In this document: in pieces, positions 8,540 to 17,103 of the stretch
Layout: every line of letters begins with the position of its first letter
How positions within the stretch are numbered: position 1 is the first letter of the stretch
Source: Labrenzia sp. R4_2
GTDB taxonomy: Bacteria; Pseudomonadota; Alphaproteobacteria; Rhizobiales; Stappiaceae
NCBI RefSeq assembly: GCF_017743865.1
Contig: NZ_JAGHRJ010000002.1
Location: 186,001 to 250,000 of the forward strand
Direction of reading: 5' to 3'
DNA: 64,000 nucleotides
Notes under the pieces: model-generated
The model's input: the letters and a program-made list of their open reading frames with translations, nothing else
Databases searched by the model: none
Told to the model about the DNA's origin: nothing
Translations under genes and position numbers: made by a program

Positions 8540-8951
8540 GGCGGGCCTCCGGATGGGCGGGCTTTAAACGGGAGTTCGGGCAACCGGACCGGCAGGCCCG
8601 GAAAACGCGGGTGCGCACGGCATTGGTGACGGCACGCGGTTTGGACTGCCAAGCAAGGCACGCATCCCGGCCGATTGTGCCAAGCACCGGACAGACAACC
8701 GTCTCGCCCATCAGCGCACCGCGCACGGTCGCCGCAAGTTTTTCAAGATCGCCTGGATATTTGTTGGCGAGTGTCTGGCTGAGCGTTGCCGGGGAATAGC
8801 CAAGGCGTTTTGCGGCCGCATTCAAACTGCTGCGGCTGGCAAGCCCTGCCAGTTCCCGAATCCACTCCGGCATGTCCGGGCCCCAGGCGGCTTGCGCCTT
8901 GTCCAGCATGGTCGGTTCGTAAATCAGTTCCGGGGTCGACTTAGCGTTCAT
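8529..8951 (-). CDS. phage early regulator with helix-turn-helix
   Basis: The 140-residue protein carries an HTH-like segment SSLNAAAKRLGYSPATLSQT at about residues 41-60. Two later Cys pairs fall at about residues 87-96 (CPVLGTIGRDAC) and 120-124 (CRSGC); together they could bind a metal. Similar proteins occur among early genes of alphaproteobacterial Mu-like phages, annotated as transcriptional regulators. The function is inferred from the motif. Confidence 0.6.
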   Translation of the reverse strand: MNAKSTPELIYEPTMLDKAQAAWGPDMPEWIRELAGLASRSSLNAAAKRLGYSPATLSQTLANKYPGDLEKLAATVRGALMGETVVCPVLGTIGRDACLAWQSKPRAVTNAVRTRVFRACRSGCPNSRLKPAHPEARHAE

Positions 8952-9607
8952 GCCGCCACCTCTTCGGCCAGAACCGGCCCCATGATCTGTTTCAGATTGG
9001 CGTCATAGACCAGTTTGGAGCGCAGGATTTTCGGGGGCTTCGGCCCCGTGTTCATGGCAGGTTTCAGCCGCCAAATGCCCGGCGTTGCCGCTTTGCCCTT
9101 GCGGAGCACCTGCAGATAGCCAGCCGTCTCGAGGCGCTTGATATAAGCAAGCGTTGTGGTCCGCTGGAGCGCAACATCGGCCGTGCTCGCGGCAATGCAG
9201 AGTTCTCTGGCATCAAAGGACGACAGCGAGCGGATCGCATTCCAGAGCTGGATCTGCCCCTGCCCTTGCCGGCCCGCAGATCCGTCCCGGTTCAGGATCG
9301 GGGTCGCGGCCGGTGATTTGACAAGGCGATAGACATACTGCCGGCGTGTCGACTTGTTCGTCGCGCGCGATCCCTCGATGTGTCCATGGAGCGTGTCGGT
9401 AACAACGAGATGCCCCGCCTTGCACAAACGGCTGATAAAGTCGCTGATGCTCTTTCCGTCAAGGTCATTGCACCTGAGATCAATCTCCTCGAAAGTGAAC
9501 AGCCGCCCGGCCTTGCCCAGATCCCGGATCACGCTCCAATAGTGATCATGACCCCGGTAAACCGGTTTGCCGGTGGTGACCCGAAGTTCCAGCTGGATCG
9601 ACATCAC
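8948..9607 (-). CDS. phage early protein with winged-helix-like segments
   Basis: The 219-residue protein has two regions that read like winged helices, residues about 23-60 and 130-165 (TTTLAYIKRLETAGYLQVL). It overlaps the MuB-like gene and the following regulator by 4 bases each. Proteins of this type follow MuB in several alphaproteobacterial transposable phages, but I know of no defined function. A DNA-binding role is inferred only. Confidence 0.5.
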   Translation of the reverse strand: MMSIQLELRVTTGKPVYRGHDHYWSVIRDLGKAGRLFTFEEIDLRCNDLDGKSISDFISRLCKAGHLVVTDTLHGHIEGSRATNKSTRRQYVYRLVKSPAATPILNRDGSAGRQGQGQIQLWNAIRSLSSFDARELCIAASTADVALQRTTTLAYIKRLETAGYLQVLRKGKAATPGIWRLKPAMNTGPKPPKILRSKLVYDANLKQIMGPVLAEEVAA

Positions 9608-10365
9608 GCGGCCCTCTCTTTGACCCGGCCCCGCGGATCGCCGGTATAAAACCAGTCCTCGGAAAACCGCTCAGAAGTCAGGTGATCGGCCCGTTCGTTG
9701 CGCGCCGTTTCCTTGAGCTTGTTGAGGTTGACCACGATGCGCCGGGCGCGGCCGCCGGACTTTTCCAGAACCTGCGCCATCAGATCATCGTCCAAGGTGA
9801 GTTCTGGACAGAACAGATGGCCAAGCGCTCTGGCATCATCGAGATCGCATTTCTCCGCCGGCACCCATTCCAGCACCCGGTTGTGCACCCGCTCCACCTT
9901 TTGCAGCTTTTGCGGCAGCAGTTCTTCGCCGATCAGCAACATCGGGACTTGAGAGTGTTCCTGGATCTCGCGGATGAGTTCCAGCATGTTCTTGTCGGCG
10001 AGCTTGTCGGCTTCGTCGATGATCAGCGGCCGGTCGAAATCATCGCCAAGCGCCAGGATCGCCTGTTCGGTAAGGTCCGCGATTGATCCGCGCCGTGGCT
10101 CGTGCCCCGCCTCTTTCAGGATGTTTTCCAGAAACTTCTTGCGCGTCCAGCTGTCGCCGACTTCCACACGCAGTGCGCCGGTGACGTTTTGCGCGTAGAT
10201 CGCCGAATAGGTCTTGCCGTAGCCGGAATACCCGTGGAACACGCCGATCCCAGGCAAATGCGGCCCTCGGGCGCGCAAAAGTTCCACCAGGGTCAGGAAC
10301 CTTGCGACGTTTTTCAGGGCGGCCAAACCGCCGGATCGGGTTTCGGGGGTGAAGCTCTGCGTCAT
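9604..10365 (-). CDS. MuB-like AAA+ ATPase, transposition target activator
   Basis: The start at 10365 is chosen because its ATG overlaps the transposase stop as ATGA. The 253-residue protein has Walker A GYSGYGKT at 45-52 and Walker B PLIIDEAD at 113-120, as in the AAA_22/TniB-MuB group. It should bind target DNA and deliver it to the transposase while protecting the phage from self-integration. The segment LEKSGGRARRIVVNLNKL near residue 205 fits the sensor-2 region. Confidence 0.88.
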   Translation of the reverse strand: MTQSFTPETRSGGLAALKNVARFLTLVELLRARGPHLPGIGVFHGYSGYGKTYSAIYAQNVTGALRVEVGDSWTRKKFLENILKEAGHEPRRGSIADLTEQAILALGDDFDRPLIIDEADKLADKNMLELIREIQEHSQVPMLLIGEELLPQKLQKVERVHNRVLEWVPAEKCDLDDARALGHLFCPELTLDDDLMAQVLEKSGGRARRIVVNLNKLKETARNERADHLTSERFSEDWFYTGDPRGRVKERAA

Positions 10366-12530
10366 CCGGGTCTCCTCGGTCCTCTGATGGATGGGGCGGC
10401 ATGCTCGCTCAGGAGCTTGCGGGCGCGGTATTCGGCCCCGGCCTGGTAGCCGGTGAGCCACAGCGCTTCCCGGTCGCTGAGCGTTGTGCCCTCGGCAATA
10501 CGCGCTTCGAGCTGCAAGGCCCGCTGGAACCGGCCTTCGGGCGTGTCGGTCGCATTGAGAGCATGAAGGTTGGCCGGGGTTGCGGGCTGCTGCGCCTGCG
10601 TCAGCCGGTCGAGCGTGGCCGCTTCCCGGTCGGACAGCGGTTTTGCAGTTGGTTTCTGTTTGGCGGCCTTTGCGGCCAGAGACTGCGGTGTCTCGTGAGG
10701 CTTCGAGGGCTTCGGAAACGCCAGAATATCGGCATTCTGCTGATAGGCAGCGCGCTGCGCTTCCGCGACCGTGCGCGGGATGATGCGGCGTTTGGCTTTG
10801 CGGATATCGGCCAGAGCCTCGGTCTCGAGCGCCTTTTGCCGGGCGCGGACTTCCGCGATCGTGGCCGCCGGATCCAGCCCGGCAAGGTCCGGACAAAGCG
10901 CTTCGCCCAGATAGGTCTCGCCGTCCGGCTCGAACAGCCAGAGACGGCCGAGATCGTCCGGGTTGTGACGGCACAAAACGGAACGGCCCGGCATGACATC
11001 GCCGGTGAGATACTGCGCGCCATCGACCCGGATCCCGAGTTTGGTCACACGGCGCAGCCCGTCCGAGCCCGCGACTGGCGCCAGCAAGACATCGAGCACG
11101 CCCGGATCCTTGATCGCGAGCAGATCTCCTGTCCAGGCGGCCGCAGTCTCAAAGGGAGTCTTGCCCTTGAGCCCGGCGTGCGGCGTGTGGGCGTATTGCT
11201 CGATTGCCCAGCGGTCGGCTTCCGCTTGAAGCTCTGCCGCACTCATTTCGACGTTGAACAGTTTGGCATCGTCCGTCCCGAGCCGCTGCGCAAACGCCTT
11301 GCGCGCCTCAATCACCTTCCGGTCGGCCACCGAGTGACCAATGAACCCGGGCAAAGTGGCCGCACAGTCCCGCTGAAACGTTCCGATCAACCGTTCCACC
11401 GTGCCCTTTTGTTCCGGCGAATAGGGCGCAGAGAGATCATGTTCGATCCCGAGTGCGTCGAGCAGCCGTTTGGTCGCCTTGGCAACAAAATCGGAGCCAT
11501 TGTCGGTTTTCAGGATTTCCGGAACGCCCCAGGCAAGCAGACACTTGCGCAGGAGCAGACCCACGGCGGCCGCGCGCGGCGTGTCGGTGATCAGAAGTTG
11601 GCAGCGGCGCGAGTACAAATCGATCGCCGCATAGAGAGTCTTACGGCCCTCCAGTGTCATGACATCGGATGGCGAGGCATCGATCTCCCAGACCTGGTTG
11701 AGCCGGTCCATCCGGTTGGCACCACTGGCCGCAAAGCGGATGGTCGACTTGTGGGCGTCCGGATCTGTGATTTTGAGCAGTTCGTTCTTGTGCGTTTCTT
11801 TCCAGCGTTTGAGAGCATCCTGAAAGGTTCGAAGGGGCGGCATCGCCACCCGTCGCTGGCCCTTTTTGCCGTCGATCAGTACGGTCAGCCCGAATTCCTG
11901 GAGCGCGGCGGTCCGGATATGTTTGGCGGCGAGGAACGGATTGCTGGCATGAAGCGCCAGGCACCAGGCGCGCAAACGCCCCTGCTCGGCCCGATCGAGG
12001 ATCCCCTTGCCCTTGCGGGCCAGCGCCGGGTCAGAGCCGAGCCGGTTGAGATCGCGTTTCATATGGGAGCGCCAGCGGCTCAAGGTCCGCCGTGAAAGAC
12101 GTGTGATTTCCCCGTGAACCCACTCAGGCACGGCGACCTGCCCTGCCCCATAAGCCTGCGCAAAAAGATGCTCACTGACCGCCAAGCCCATGCCGGATTG
12201 CCGGTGGAAGCGTTCGGCAACCTTCAGGACAATCAGCCGTGCATCGCGGGCGGTCCGTTCGCGGGTGGTCAGCCCTTCGTTGGTCTCGCACAGAAAATCA
12301 TCGGGCTCGACGGAGATGAAGCGAGCCGCATAGGCAAGTTTTTGCGGCAGCGGCAAAAGGTCGATGTGATATTCAAAGCCCCCGCCCCCAAGCGAGCCGG
12401 TACGCCGGCGGCAGAGCGGCGTCTCCGCCCAGCCTTCCCGCTCTATCAGCTTGTGCACACCGCGTTTGGTTCCCGGAAAGCCGTCGAGGTTTAAATCGGC
12501 GAGATCCTGGGCGGTGTGCCAGAGCTTCAT
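10362..12530 (-). CDS. MuA-type DDE transposase
   Basis: This 722-residue protein has a Mu-type N-terminal DNA-binding domain (about 1-70), then further helix-turn-helix segments. An integrase catalytic core carries Asp284 (WEIDASPSD), Asp343 (TDNGSDF) and Glu379 (KGTVERLIG). A beta-barrel and C-terminal MuB-interaction region complete it. Length is close to MuA (663) with an extended tail. It cuts and joins phage ends during integration and replicative transposition. The catalytic triad is intact, so the enzyme is probably active. Confidence 0.93.
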   Translation of the reverse strand: MKLWHTAQDLADLNLDGFPGTKRGVHKLIEREGWAETPLCRRRTGSLGGGGFEYHIDLLPLPQKLAYAARFISVEPDDFLCETNEGLTTRERTARDARLIVLKVAERFHRQSGMGLAVSEHLFAQAYGAGQVAVPEWVHGEITRLSRRTLSRWRSHMKRDLNRLGSDPALARKGKGILDRAEQGRLRAWCLALHASNPFLAAKHIRTAALQEFGLTVLIDGKKGQRRVAMPPLRTFQDALKRWKETHKNELLKITDPDAHKSTIRFAASGANRMDRLNQVWEIDASPSDVMTLEGRKTLYAAIDLYSRRCQLLITDTPRAAAVGLLLRKCLLAWGVPEILKTDNGSDFVAKATKRLLDALGIEHDLSAPYSPEQKGTVERLIGTFQRDCAATLPGFIGHSVADRKVIEARKAFAQRLGTDDAKLFNVEMSAAELQAEADRWAIEQYAHTPHAGLKGKTPFETAAAWTGDLLAIKDPGVLDVLLAPVAGSDGLRRVTKLGIRVDGAQYLTGDVMPGRSVLCRHNPDDLGRLWLFEPDGETYLGEALCPDLAGLDPAATIAEVRARQKALETEALADIRKAKRRIIPRTVAEAQRAAYQQNADILAFPKPSKPHETPQSLAAKAAKQKPTAKPLSDREAATLDRLTQAQQPATPANLHALNATDTPEGRFQRALQLEARIAEGTTLSDREALWLTGYQAGAEYRARKLLSEHAAPSIRGPRRPG

Positions 12531-12985
12531 GACGAGCTCCGGATTTTCGCTTGAAGGTAGCGCGCCCGGCCCTCGATCTCCCGCTTGTGATCTTCGATCA
12601 AGGCAAGTTCGATGACATTCTCATAGCGTTTCGGGATGACAGCGAGATCGAATTCATCGGCGAGAAAGCCGAGCAGCTCGGTTTTGCCGGTCGCATGGAT
12701 CAGCGCGATGAAGCGTTCGACGGAAATGTTGTGATCCGTCTTGCTTTCGGCGGCATAGGCGTCGAGCATGGCAACCGACACCGGGGATCCGAGACGCTCC
12801 GACATCTGTCCGGCAATGGTCGCCCGGTCTTTGCCGCTCTCGCGCAAGGCTTTGGCGACCGCGCGGCTGATACGGGACGACAGCCGTTTGCCTGGAATGG
12901 ATCCGGGAGCAAAGCCGACCGAGACCCTTGGCGGGGTCCAGCCGGTGAACATGTCGATCGTATAGGGGTCACGGGGTCTACGCAT
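12527..12985 (-). CDS. phage early protein, unknown function
   Basis: A 152-residue, largely helical protein. The N-terminal third is basic with RLSSRISRAVAKALRESG. A middle segment (SVAMLDAYAAESKTDHNIS, about 71-89) could form an HTH-like unit. Its end overlaps the transposase start by 4 bases and its start overlaps the ParB-like gene by 8, so it lies in the transposition operon. Similar proteins precede MuA in other alphaproteobacterial Mu-like phages; the role is unknown. Confidence 0.55.
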   Translation of the reverse strand: MRRPRDPYTIDMFTGWTPPRVSVGFAPGSIPGKRLSSRISRAVAKALRESGKDRATIAGQMSERLGSPVSVAMLDAYAAESKTDHNISVERFIALIHATGKTELLGFLADEFDLAVIPKRYENVIELALIEDHKREIEGRARYLQAKIRSSS

Positions 12986-13862
12986 CGAACCAACCCTCCC
13001 GCCTGGCGAGATCCAGGATCTCGGCCTTGTGCTGCCGGAATACGGCCGCCCGGCCGCTCATGTTCAGTTTTGAAAGACTGTTTGAGACCCGTTTGAACTG
13101 CTGTTCGGCATTGGTGAGCGGCGGCCGGCCAGCTAGCAACACCAGCGCGTCCGCGACAGACGCCGCCTTGGGCACCGGCGCCAGGATCTGGTCCAGCACT
13201 TTTGACTGGGTTTCCGCGGCGAGTTCCGACAGCGCTTGGAGTTCGCTCTGTTTTTCCGCCACTGACGTGCCTTTGAGGCGCATCCGGCTGTCATCGGACA
13301 GTCCGTTCCAGATGGTGATCGCGAGGCGCACCGCCCGGTCAGACAAGCCGGTGGTTTCGGCGGCGTGGTGGCAAAAGGCAAAGATTGCCACTTGCCTCTT
13401 TTCACCGCCCGTGTGCTGATTGCCGCGTTTCCCGCCATGGCGGGTTTCCGGATAGAGCCGTTCATGCACGTCCTTCAGCTCGGCAAGGCCGCCGGAGCGC
13501 TCCAGGGCATTCAGATCCTTGCGCGCAAGGTTTTCCAGAAGTTCGCGGCGGCGGAGGACATCGATGGAAGGCAAACATGCTTCCGGCACGATCTGCGCGG
13601 TGATCTCAGGCCATTTCAGCAATTTTGCCGCTTCCAGACGGTGCAGGCCGGAGATGAGGACAAATCCCTTGCCCTCAGGCACAAGATCGATCGGTGTCTG
13701 CTGTCCGCTGTCCCGGAACATCTCGGCCAGAACAACCGCCCAATCCGGATCGAATGTCCGAAGCCGGTTGTCCGGCACCCGGATCGCCCTCAAAGGAACA
13801 TCCGCGAAGGTCGGCAGGACAGCCGTCCGGGTTTTGGCGGGGTGCAGACGGGGCGCGGCCAT
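12978..13862 (-). CDS. ParB N-terminal domain protein of the phage
   Basis: The start at 13862 makes a TGATG junction with the Ner-like gene; the longer in-frame reading would swallow that gene. The 294-residue protein begins with a ParB/sulfiredoxin-like nuclease-type domain. Signature segments are VPLRAIRVPDNR (about 20-31), GFVLISGLHRLEAAKLLKW (about 67-85) and a following HTH region with GLSDRAVRLAI. ParB-like proteins in phages may be CTPases or DNA-binding regulators. Its exact role in this phage is not known. Confidence 0.8.
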   Translation of the reverse strand: MAAPRLHPAKTRTAVLPTFADVPLRAIRVPDNRLRTFDPDWAVVLAEMFRDSGQQTPIDLVPEGKGFVLISGLHRLEAAKLLKWPEITAQIVPEACLPSIDVLRRRELLENLARKDLNALERSGGLAELKDVHERLYPETRHGGKRGNQHTGGEKRQVAIFAFCHHAAETTGLSDRAVRLAITIWNGLSDDSRMRLKGTSVAEKQSELQALSELAAETQSKVLDQILAPVPKAASVADALVLLAGRPPLTNAEQQFKRVSNSLSKLNMSGRAAVFRQHKAEILDLARREGWFDA

Positions 13863-14227
13863 CACGCGGCCTCCTGCGCCTGCGCGCGCCGGTTGTTTTG
13901 TCTGGCCTTTTGGAAGGCCTGTGGTGTAGCGTTCAGACGGAGACTCGGGTGGTAGGTGCGCAGCATCGAGCCCCACCGGTCGTCCGGCCACAGATCCTGC
14001 GGATCGGCTCCCAAAAAGTGCGCGACAATGATCTTGCCGCGCCGGCTCTGGGGATCGGCCCGCAGCGCGTCGGACACGGTGGAGAGCTGTTCGCCATAGG
14101 CCCAGGACAGGAACTGGAGCGTGAAGCCGGCGCCAAAACGCTGCCGTCCCAAACGCATTACATCGGCCCGGATTGCATGCCGGTCCCGCTGTAAAGGTCT
14201 TGTGTTCTGGATCTTGTCCCCTGCCAT
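13862..14227 (-). CDS. Ner/Nlp-like DNA-binding regulator
   Basis: This 121-residue protein has the Ner-type HTH pattern: LQFLSWAYGEQLSTVSDAL followed by KIIVAHFLGADPQDLWPDDRW. That compares with the Mu Ner/SfsB family ending in a Leu-Trp-Pro motif. In Mu, Ner turns down early transcription and repressor synthesis. It is the first gene of the early operon, divergent from the repressor, exactly where ner lies in Mu. The C-terminal 30 residues are basic. Confidence 0.8.
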   Translation of the reverse strand: MAGDKIQNTRPLQRDRHAIRADVMRLGRQRFGAGFTLQFLSWAYGEQLSTVSDALRADPQSRRGKIIVAHFLGADPQDLWPDDRWGSMLRTYHPSLRLNATPQAFQKARQNNRRAQAQEAA

Positions 14228-14297
14228 GCCAGCCTCCTTCGCGGCCGCCCATCGGGAGTGCAGTCCCTCAAGGCGGCCATCGGATCAGGAATGAATG

Positions 14298-14318
14298 CGC
14301 CGGTCTTTCCGGCGTTTT
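14298..14318 (+). terminator. hairpin with T-run in the early/repressor intergenic region
   Basis: A six-base-pair stem CGCCGG/CCGGCG with a five-base loop is followed by TTTT in the plus direction. It stands between the divergent Ner and repressor genes. It could stop transcripts entering the repressor from the left, or act within the early leader. Function is inferred from structure alone. Confidence 0.4.
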
Positions 14319-14347
14319 CGAGTTCGGGAAACTCGCAACCAAGGGGA

Positions 14348-14389
14348 GTATATACTGAATTAGTGTATTTAAAAGAGTATTTATACACT
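14348..14389. promoter_or_regulatory. candidate phage operator region
   Basis: This AT-rich stretch between the divergent Ner-like and repressor genes contains the palindrome GTATATAC (14348-14355). A perfect inverted repeat AGTGTAT/ATACACT follows (14362-14368 and 14383-14389) with a related TGTATTTA core. Such repeats upstream of the phage repressor are expected binding sites for the repressor and Ner. The last repeat lies 20 bases before the repressor start, so autoregulation is plausible. Confidence 0.55.
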
Positions 14390-14409
14390 TTTTCGGATTT
14401 ACTTATTCA

Positions 14410-14934
14410 ATGGGTCGTCCACCAAAAGCAAAAACAGAACTGGCACAACGACTTGTCGAAATCCGTGGAGACCGGACAAGAGATGAATTTGCGCTTCAAT
14501 ACGGTGTCAGCCCCCGGGCCTACGCCAATTATGAACGCGGAGACAATGAGCCGGGCTTTGCCTTTCTTCAGGAAATCGTAGCTGCAGAACACATTCGGCC
14601 AGCGTGGTTGTTCTCCGGCGAAGGCTCACCAAGGGGCGAGGTTCCCGACAATCTGATCCTTACAGATTCAACCCAAACGACAGTGATCGATCCCGACCTC
14701 TTGAAACAAATCGCCCGGATCGTCAGCCGTGTCCATGCCGAAGCCGAGATCCGCCTGCCCGCGGACGCCCAGGCCACGGAACTCGCCAACGCCTACAATC
14801 TACTGATGGCCAAGGCCGAAGATCCGGTTGACCCTCTGGAGCTGAAAAGCCTCCTGCCCTGGCTGGAGACCCATCTGACTAAAACCTTGAAACAAGCTCT
14901 GAAGGAGCCCGGCGCCGGGAAACGCGAGGCTTGA
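14410..14934 (+). CDS. XRE-family phage repressor (c-like)
   Basis: This 174-residue protein has an N-terminal XRE helix-turn-helix (about residues 10-62, TRDEFALQYGVSPRAYANYERG). A helical C-terminal part is probably for oligomerisation. It has no LexA-type protease domain, so SOS cleavage is unlikely. It is divergent from the early operon at the place of the Mu c repressor and probably maintains lysogeny by binding the AT-rich operators just upstream. Confidence 0.85.
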   Translation: MGRPPKAKTELAQRLVEIRGDRTRDEFALQYGVSPRAYANYERGDNEPGFAFLQEIVAAEHIRPAWLFSGEGSPRGEVPDNLILTDSTQTTVIDPDLLKQIARIVSRVHAEAEIRLPADAQATELANAYNLLMAKAEDPVDPLELKSLLPWLETHLTKTLKQALKEPGAGKREA

Positions 14935-15235
14935 GCGTGGTCCGGATTGCGGAAAGGAAACCCAAGACAGTCATATCAAGTTTATACTCGCATTAGTTGC
15001 GCTGTCAATTTTGGCTAATCATATATACGTAGCACTGCGCATATCGGGTTCTAATTGGAGAGTGGCTGCAGCGTAGAAGAATGACGGTTCAGCGAGGTAT
15101 CCTGTAAAACATTGAGCCATTACATCCAAAAACTTGGGGTCTAAGGACCGCAGTCAGCAAATCCCGACCCGCATTTTTGGGGTTCAGGACAAGTCAACAA
15201 CCGTCAGCACCTGCTTTTCAATTTTTCGCCACACC
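14935..15235. other. intergenic region expected to hold the prophage left end
   Basis: No gene is seen here. In Mu the left end lies just outside the repressor, so the phage-host junction should be in this stretch. Two imperfect direct repeats, TTGGGGTCTAAGGAC (15134-15148) and TTGGGGTTCAGGAC (15177-15190), are each followed by GTCA.CAA. They are candidate transposase-binding sites. I could not place the terminal CA dinucleotide or a 5-base host duplication without the other end. Confidence 0.35.
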
Positions 15236-15251
15236 TGTGACATCAGTCACA
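15236..15251. promoter_or_regulatory. CRP-type palindrome TGTGA-N6-TCACA
   Basis: The 16-base sequence TGTGACATCAGTCACA matches the CRP/FNR-superfamily consensus TGTGA-N6-TCACA at all ten defined positions. It lies 107 bases upstream of the vWA gene start, a usual distance for an activator site, and is the only such site I noticed in the window. The cognate regulator is not in the window. Confidence 0.55.
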
Positions 15252-15342
15252 AGGGGTGATTGATAAATGTGGTGACATGAAAGAAGGTTCTCCAAGGACA
15301 CTCCTTATTAATAACATTGATTAGTTGGGCGGGATTTTGATC

Positions 15343-17094
15343 ATGTTTCGTACGTTTTGTTCATCTTGCATCTTTCTGTTTTGCACCGCGGTTTCCTTTG
15401 CGCAACAAGCGTCCCAAATCCCAAACAACCGGGTCATGATGATCCTGGACGGATCGAACAGCATGTGGGGACAGATTGACGGCACGGCCAAGATTTCCAT
15501 TGCCAAGGAAGTCATGACCGACCTCATCAGCGACTGGGATGACGACATCCCGCTCGGTCTGATGATCTACGGGCACCGGCGCACGAAGGACTGTCAGGAC
15601 ATTGAACTGGTGTCTCTACCCGCGAAAGCCGGGCGGAAAAACTTGATCGATAAGGTTCAATCCATCACACCGCGCGGCAAGACACCGATCAGCCTGTCTT
15701 TGAGCACCGCCAGGGCTCAGCTTCTCCTTCAACGGCTTCAGAACCCCTCGTTTTCCAGAGATGCCAAGACTGCCCTGGTTCTGGTGAGTGACGGGCTGGA
15801 GACATGCAACGCGGATCCCTGCGCCACGGCGTATCAAATGGAGGCCTCAGATCCTGGAACGGATGTCCATGTCATCGGTTTCGATGTCACGGACGAGGAA
15901 TCCCGGGCGCTGCAGTGCATTTCCGACAATACGGGCGGAAAGTTCTTCCGCGCGAACAACGCCGATGAACTGCAGGCGGCTTTGAAGGAAACGGTAAAAA
16001 TTGCCAGCGGCGGATCTCCTGCGCCAGCTCCTGATGTCGCCGATGCACAACCCGCAGAACCGCAAGCATCACAATTTCTCTATGCCAAATTGTGCGAGAC
16101 CTGCGAGCGTTTGCCGCCTCTCGATGTCAGCTGGAACACCTACAAGGACGGCCAGCCCTTCTATGATGGACTTGGCGTCATCTTTCCCGATGATCCGGTG
16201 TTTGAGGCCGGCGAGTATGAAGTCGCAGTGCGTTACAAGAGCTCTCATGTCACAGCCAAGGGCGAAATCGAATTCGGCGCAGACGGCAAGCAGATTGGCG
16301 AGATCAATCTCAATGGCGGCTCAGCGGTCATGTTCGCCTATGCAACTGATGACAAGACAATTGCCGCCGATCCGATCTTCTACCAGTTCTATCCGATCAA
16401 GGATGGCAAGGCTGCATCGGAAGCCTTGACGCAAAATGCATCCACTAATTCCGCCACCTGGCTGCCTGCGGGGCGCTACAAAGTCGTTGCCACCCATGAT
16501 CAGGTCAAGGAGAGCGCCGAGATCGAAATCATCGCCGGACAGGAAACGAAGTACGACTTCGACATGCGCGTCGGCTATTTTGAGCCAGCTGCGGTGTTGA
16601 CTCCGGGGAGCAAACCGCTTGGTGGTTTCATGGATTTCTTCGTGTATGCGACGGAAGACGGCGCCAGAAACACGAGCGCATTGGACAGTATCGTCTCTTT
16701 CATCAACGCCAACGGCGACCGTAAACCCCTCAAGCCAGGAAGCTACTTTGTCAGAGCATCTGTGTCCTACAATCGTGGCACAGTAGGTTTCGACCGGATC
16801 TTTCCGTTTGAGATCAAGGCAAATGACGTCACGGCGCCAGTGTTTGACATGAATGGAGGGTTGCTCTCGCATGTCGTAAAAAGCGAAAGCGGGAAAAGCA
16901 TCACGAATATCGACTATGTCGGCGCGGATGATGGCAAGCGCGTGGAATACTTCAATGCGGGTGGGTCCAATACGGCGGCACTTCCGGTGGGCCGATACTA
17001 TCTGCGCGTCTTGAGCGGCGGCGAAACCTACGAGTCCGACCGGTTTGAAGTCCTTCCCGGTCAAACCACGAACGTCAATGTCACCATTCCTTGA
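15343..17094 (+). CDS. secreted von Willebrand factor A domain protein
   Basis: The 583-residue protein starts at ATG 15343 with a signal peptide (about residues 1-20, ending SFAQQ); a TTG at 15325 would add six residues. A vWA domain follows, with an intact MIDAS motif DGSNS at 36-40 and VLVSDGLETC further on. It is similar to the Ca-activated chloride channel-like vWA proteins. The remaining 350 residues look like beta-sandwich repeats and include a Cys-x2-Cys (KLCETCERL). It probably binds a ligand in the periplasm through a metal ion. It is first of three adjacent genes for exported proteins; the partner is unknown. Confidence 0.8.
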   Translation: MFRTFCSSCIFLFCTAVSFAQQASQIPNNRVMMILDGSNSMWGQIDGTAKISIAKEVMTDLISDWDDDIPLGLMIYGHRRTKDCQDIELVSLPAKAGRKNLIDKVQSITPRGKTPISLSLSTARAQLLLQRLQNPSFSRDAKTALVLVSDGLETCNADPCATAYQMEASDPGTDVHVIGFDVTDEESRALQCISDNTGGKFFRANNADELQAALKETVKIASGGSPAPAPDVADAQPAEPQASQFLYAKLCETCERLPPLDVSWNTYKDGQPFYDGLGVIFPDDPVFEAGEYEVAVRYKSSHVTAKGEIEFGADGKQIGEINLNGGSAVMFAYATDDKTIAADPIFYQFYPIKDGKAASEALTQNASTNSATWLPAGRYKVVATHDQVKESAEIEIIAGQETKYDFDMRVGYFEPAAVLTPGSKPLGGFMDFFVYATEDGARNTSALDSIVSFINANGDRKPLKPGSYFVRASVSYNRGTVGFDRIFPFEIKANDVTAPVFDMNGGLLSHVVKSESGKSITNIDYVGADDGKRVEYFNAGGSNTAALPVGRYYLRVLSGGETYESDRFEVLPGQTTNVNVTIP

Positions 17095-17103
17095 GGTCTC
17101 CCC

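Noticed and set aside
9604-10974. Longer start for the MuB-like ATPase
   Set aside because: The extra 200 residues overlap the transposase gene and are low in protein character; the ATGA junction at 10365 fits the operon style.
10401-12095. Plus-strand open frame of 564 codons
   Set aside because: It is antisense to the catalytic part of the MuA-type transposase, whose DDE residues are all present; high-GC codon structure creates long shadow frames.
12978-14252. Longer start for the ParB-like protein
   Set aside because: It would cover the whole Ner-like gene in another frame; the TGATG junction at 13862 is the better start.
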